From: an uncultured Paracoccus sp.
GTDB lineage: Bacteria > Pseudomonadota > Alphaproteobacteria > Rhodobacterales > Rhodobacteraceae
Length of the DNA stretch: 5,717 bases
Assembly: GCF_946221145.1 (NCBI RefSeq)
Contig: NZ_CAMIOH010000203.1
Coordinates: 1 to 5,717 of the forward strand
Reading direction: 5' to 3'
The notes under the pieces were generated by a model, which saw only the letters and a program-made list of their open reading frames with translations, was not told the DNA's origin and did not search any database. Of the stretch, positions 5,173-5,717 are shown in pieces. Position 1 is the stretch's first letter. Each line of letters begins with the position of its first letter. The translations under genes and the position numbers were made by a program.

Positions 5173-5717
5173 TCATTCGGCGGCCTGTTGCAGCGGGGCC
5201 TTGCCACTGCGGAATTGCTCCAGCAGTTCGCGTCGCCGGATCGCCGCGGCGGCTTCTGCCTGGGCCTTGACCGGGCCATAGCCGCGCACCGTCAGCGGCA
5301 GTTCCGCCAGTTCGACGGCAACGGGCATGGTGGCATCCGTGACCTTGGCCAGAACGTCGCGCATGTCGGCTTCGTATTCCCGGATCGCGGCGCGTTCCCG
5401 GCGGCGTTCGGCGGCATAGCCGAACGGATCGAACGGCGTGCCGCGCAGGAACTTCAACCGCGCCAGCAGTTTGAAGGACCGCAGCATTCTTTCGCCGAAT
5501 TCGCGTTTCTTCGGGCGGCCCTCGGCATCCGTGCCGGGCAGGATCGGCGGGGCCAGATGCAGGGTCAGCCTCACATCCCCGTCCCATTGCGCGGCGATCT
5601 GTTCGGCGGTGCTCAGGTGCAGCCGCGCGACCTCGTATTCGTCCTTGTAGGCCAGCAGCTTGTAATATCCGCGCGCAAAGCTTTCACGCAACGGTTTCGG
5701 GGCGCTGTCCACCAGCT
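5173..5717 (-). CDS. Indolepyruvate ferredoxin oxidoreductase, C-terminal part only
   Basis: The 3' end of a gene that enters from the right edge; 180 residues are visible, with no start codon in the window. It matches from memory the C-terminal region of the long fused indolepyruvate ferredoxin oxidoreductases of proteobacteria (roughly 1,100 to 1,200 residues). These use thiamine diphosphate and an iron-sulfur centre to convert arylpyruvates from aromatic amino acid breakdown to aryl-acetyl-CoA. The recognisable stretches are ARGYYKLLAYKDEYEVARL near the left of the fragment, KLLARLKFLRGTPFDPFGY in the middle and VELAELPLTVRGYGPVK near the end. The catalytic domains lie outside the window, so activity cannot be judged here. 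A GTG at 5712 is not a start; the frame continues past it. The gene stops at TGA 5175-5173, 88 nt before murI. Confidence 0.88.
   Translation of the reverse strand, partial: LVDSAPKPLRESFARGYYKLLAYKDEYEVARLHLSTAEQIAAQWDGDVRLTLHLAPPILPGTDAEGRPKKREFGERMLRSFKLLARLKFLRGTPFDPFGYAAERRRERAAIREYEADMRDVLAKVTDATMPVAVELAELPLTVRGYGPVKAQAEAAAAIRRRELLEQFRSGKAPLQQAAE

Noticed and set aside
5085..5279. A 65-residue N-terminal extension of murI from an upstream in-frame start at 5279
   Set aside because: The extension is Arg/Pro-rich, overlaps the end of the oxidoreductase gene and reads through the hairpin. The ATG at 5084 has a good Shine-Dalgarno and the expected MurI N-terminus.
1..5717. Search for a defence system, mobile element, CRISPR array, tRNA or phage module
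   Set aside because: All long stretches are accounted for by recognisable chromosomal genes. I saw no transposase, integrase, direct-repeat array or tRNA-like fold.

Overview
The window is high-GC DNA from what looks like an alphaproteobacterium of the Rhodobacteraceae, possibly near Paracoccus. This is an inference from the strong G/C third-position bias, the Ccm-type (System I) cytochrome c maturation gene and the resemblance of the proteins; there is no rRNA or other taxonomic marker here. Six genes are recognisable and one is unknown. Two genes are cut by the window edges. No mobile element, CRISPR array, tRNA or rRNA is visible. I see no convincing new multi-gene system: this is mostly ordinary chromosome with some interesting regulatory sequence.

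Left block (1-3405): a divergent regulator/efflux pair. A TetR-family repressor reads rightward (2830-3405). A 14-helix DHA2-family major facilitator exporter resembling SmvA reads leftward (2744-1257). Between them lies a well-formed 24-bp dyad (2794-2817), the likely operator, which touches the repressor's own ribosome binding site. Only 31 nt beyond the exporter, on the same strand, begins a TrkH-type potassium uptake subunit that runs off the left edge. Exporter and trkH may therefore share a transcript, and the operator may reach both.

Middle block (3406-3807): a probable intrinsic terminator follows the tetR gene. Then comes a small rightward gene of 89-92 codons whose product I do not recognise. 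Its stop codon overlaps the stop of the leftward ccmE gene in a shared CTAG.

Right block (3804-5717): three leftward genes. The first is the 3' end of an indolepyruvate ferredoxin oxidoreductase, entering from the right edge. An 87-nt gap with a strong hairpin separates it from murI (glutamate racemase, peptidoglycan precursor supply). ccmE (periplasmic heme chaperone) follows 9 nt after murI, with its Shine-Dalgarno starting on the last base of the murI stop, so the two are probably translated from one message. Functionally the three are unrelated housekeeping and metabolic genes.
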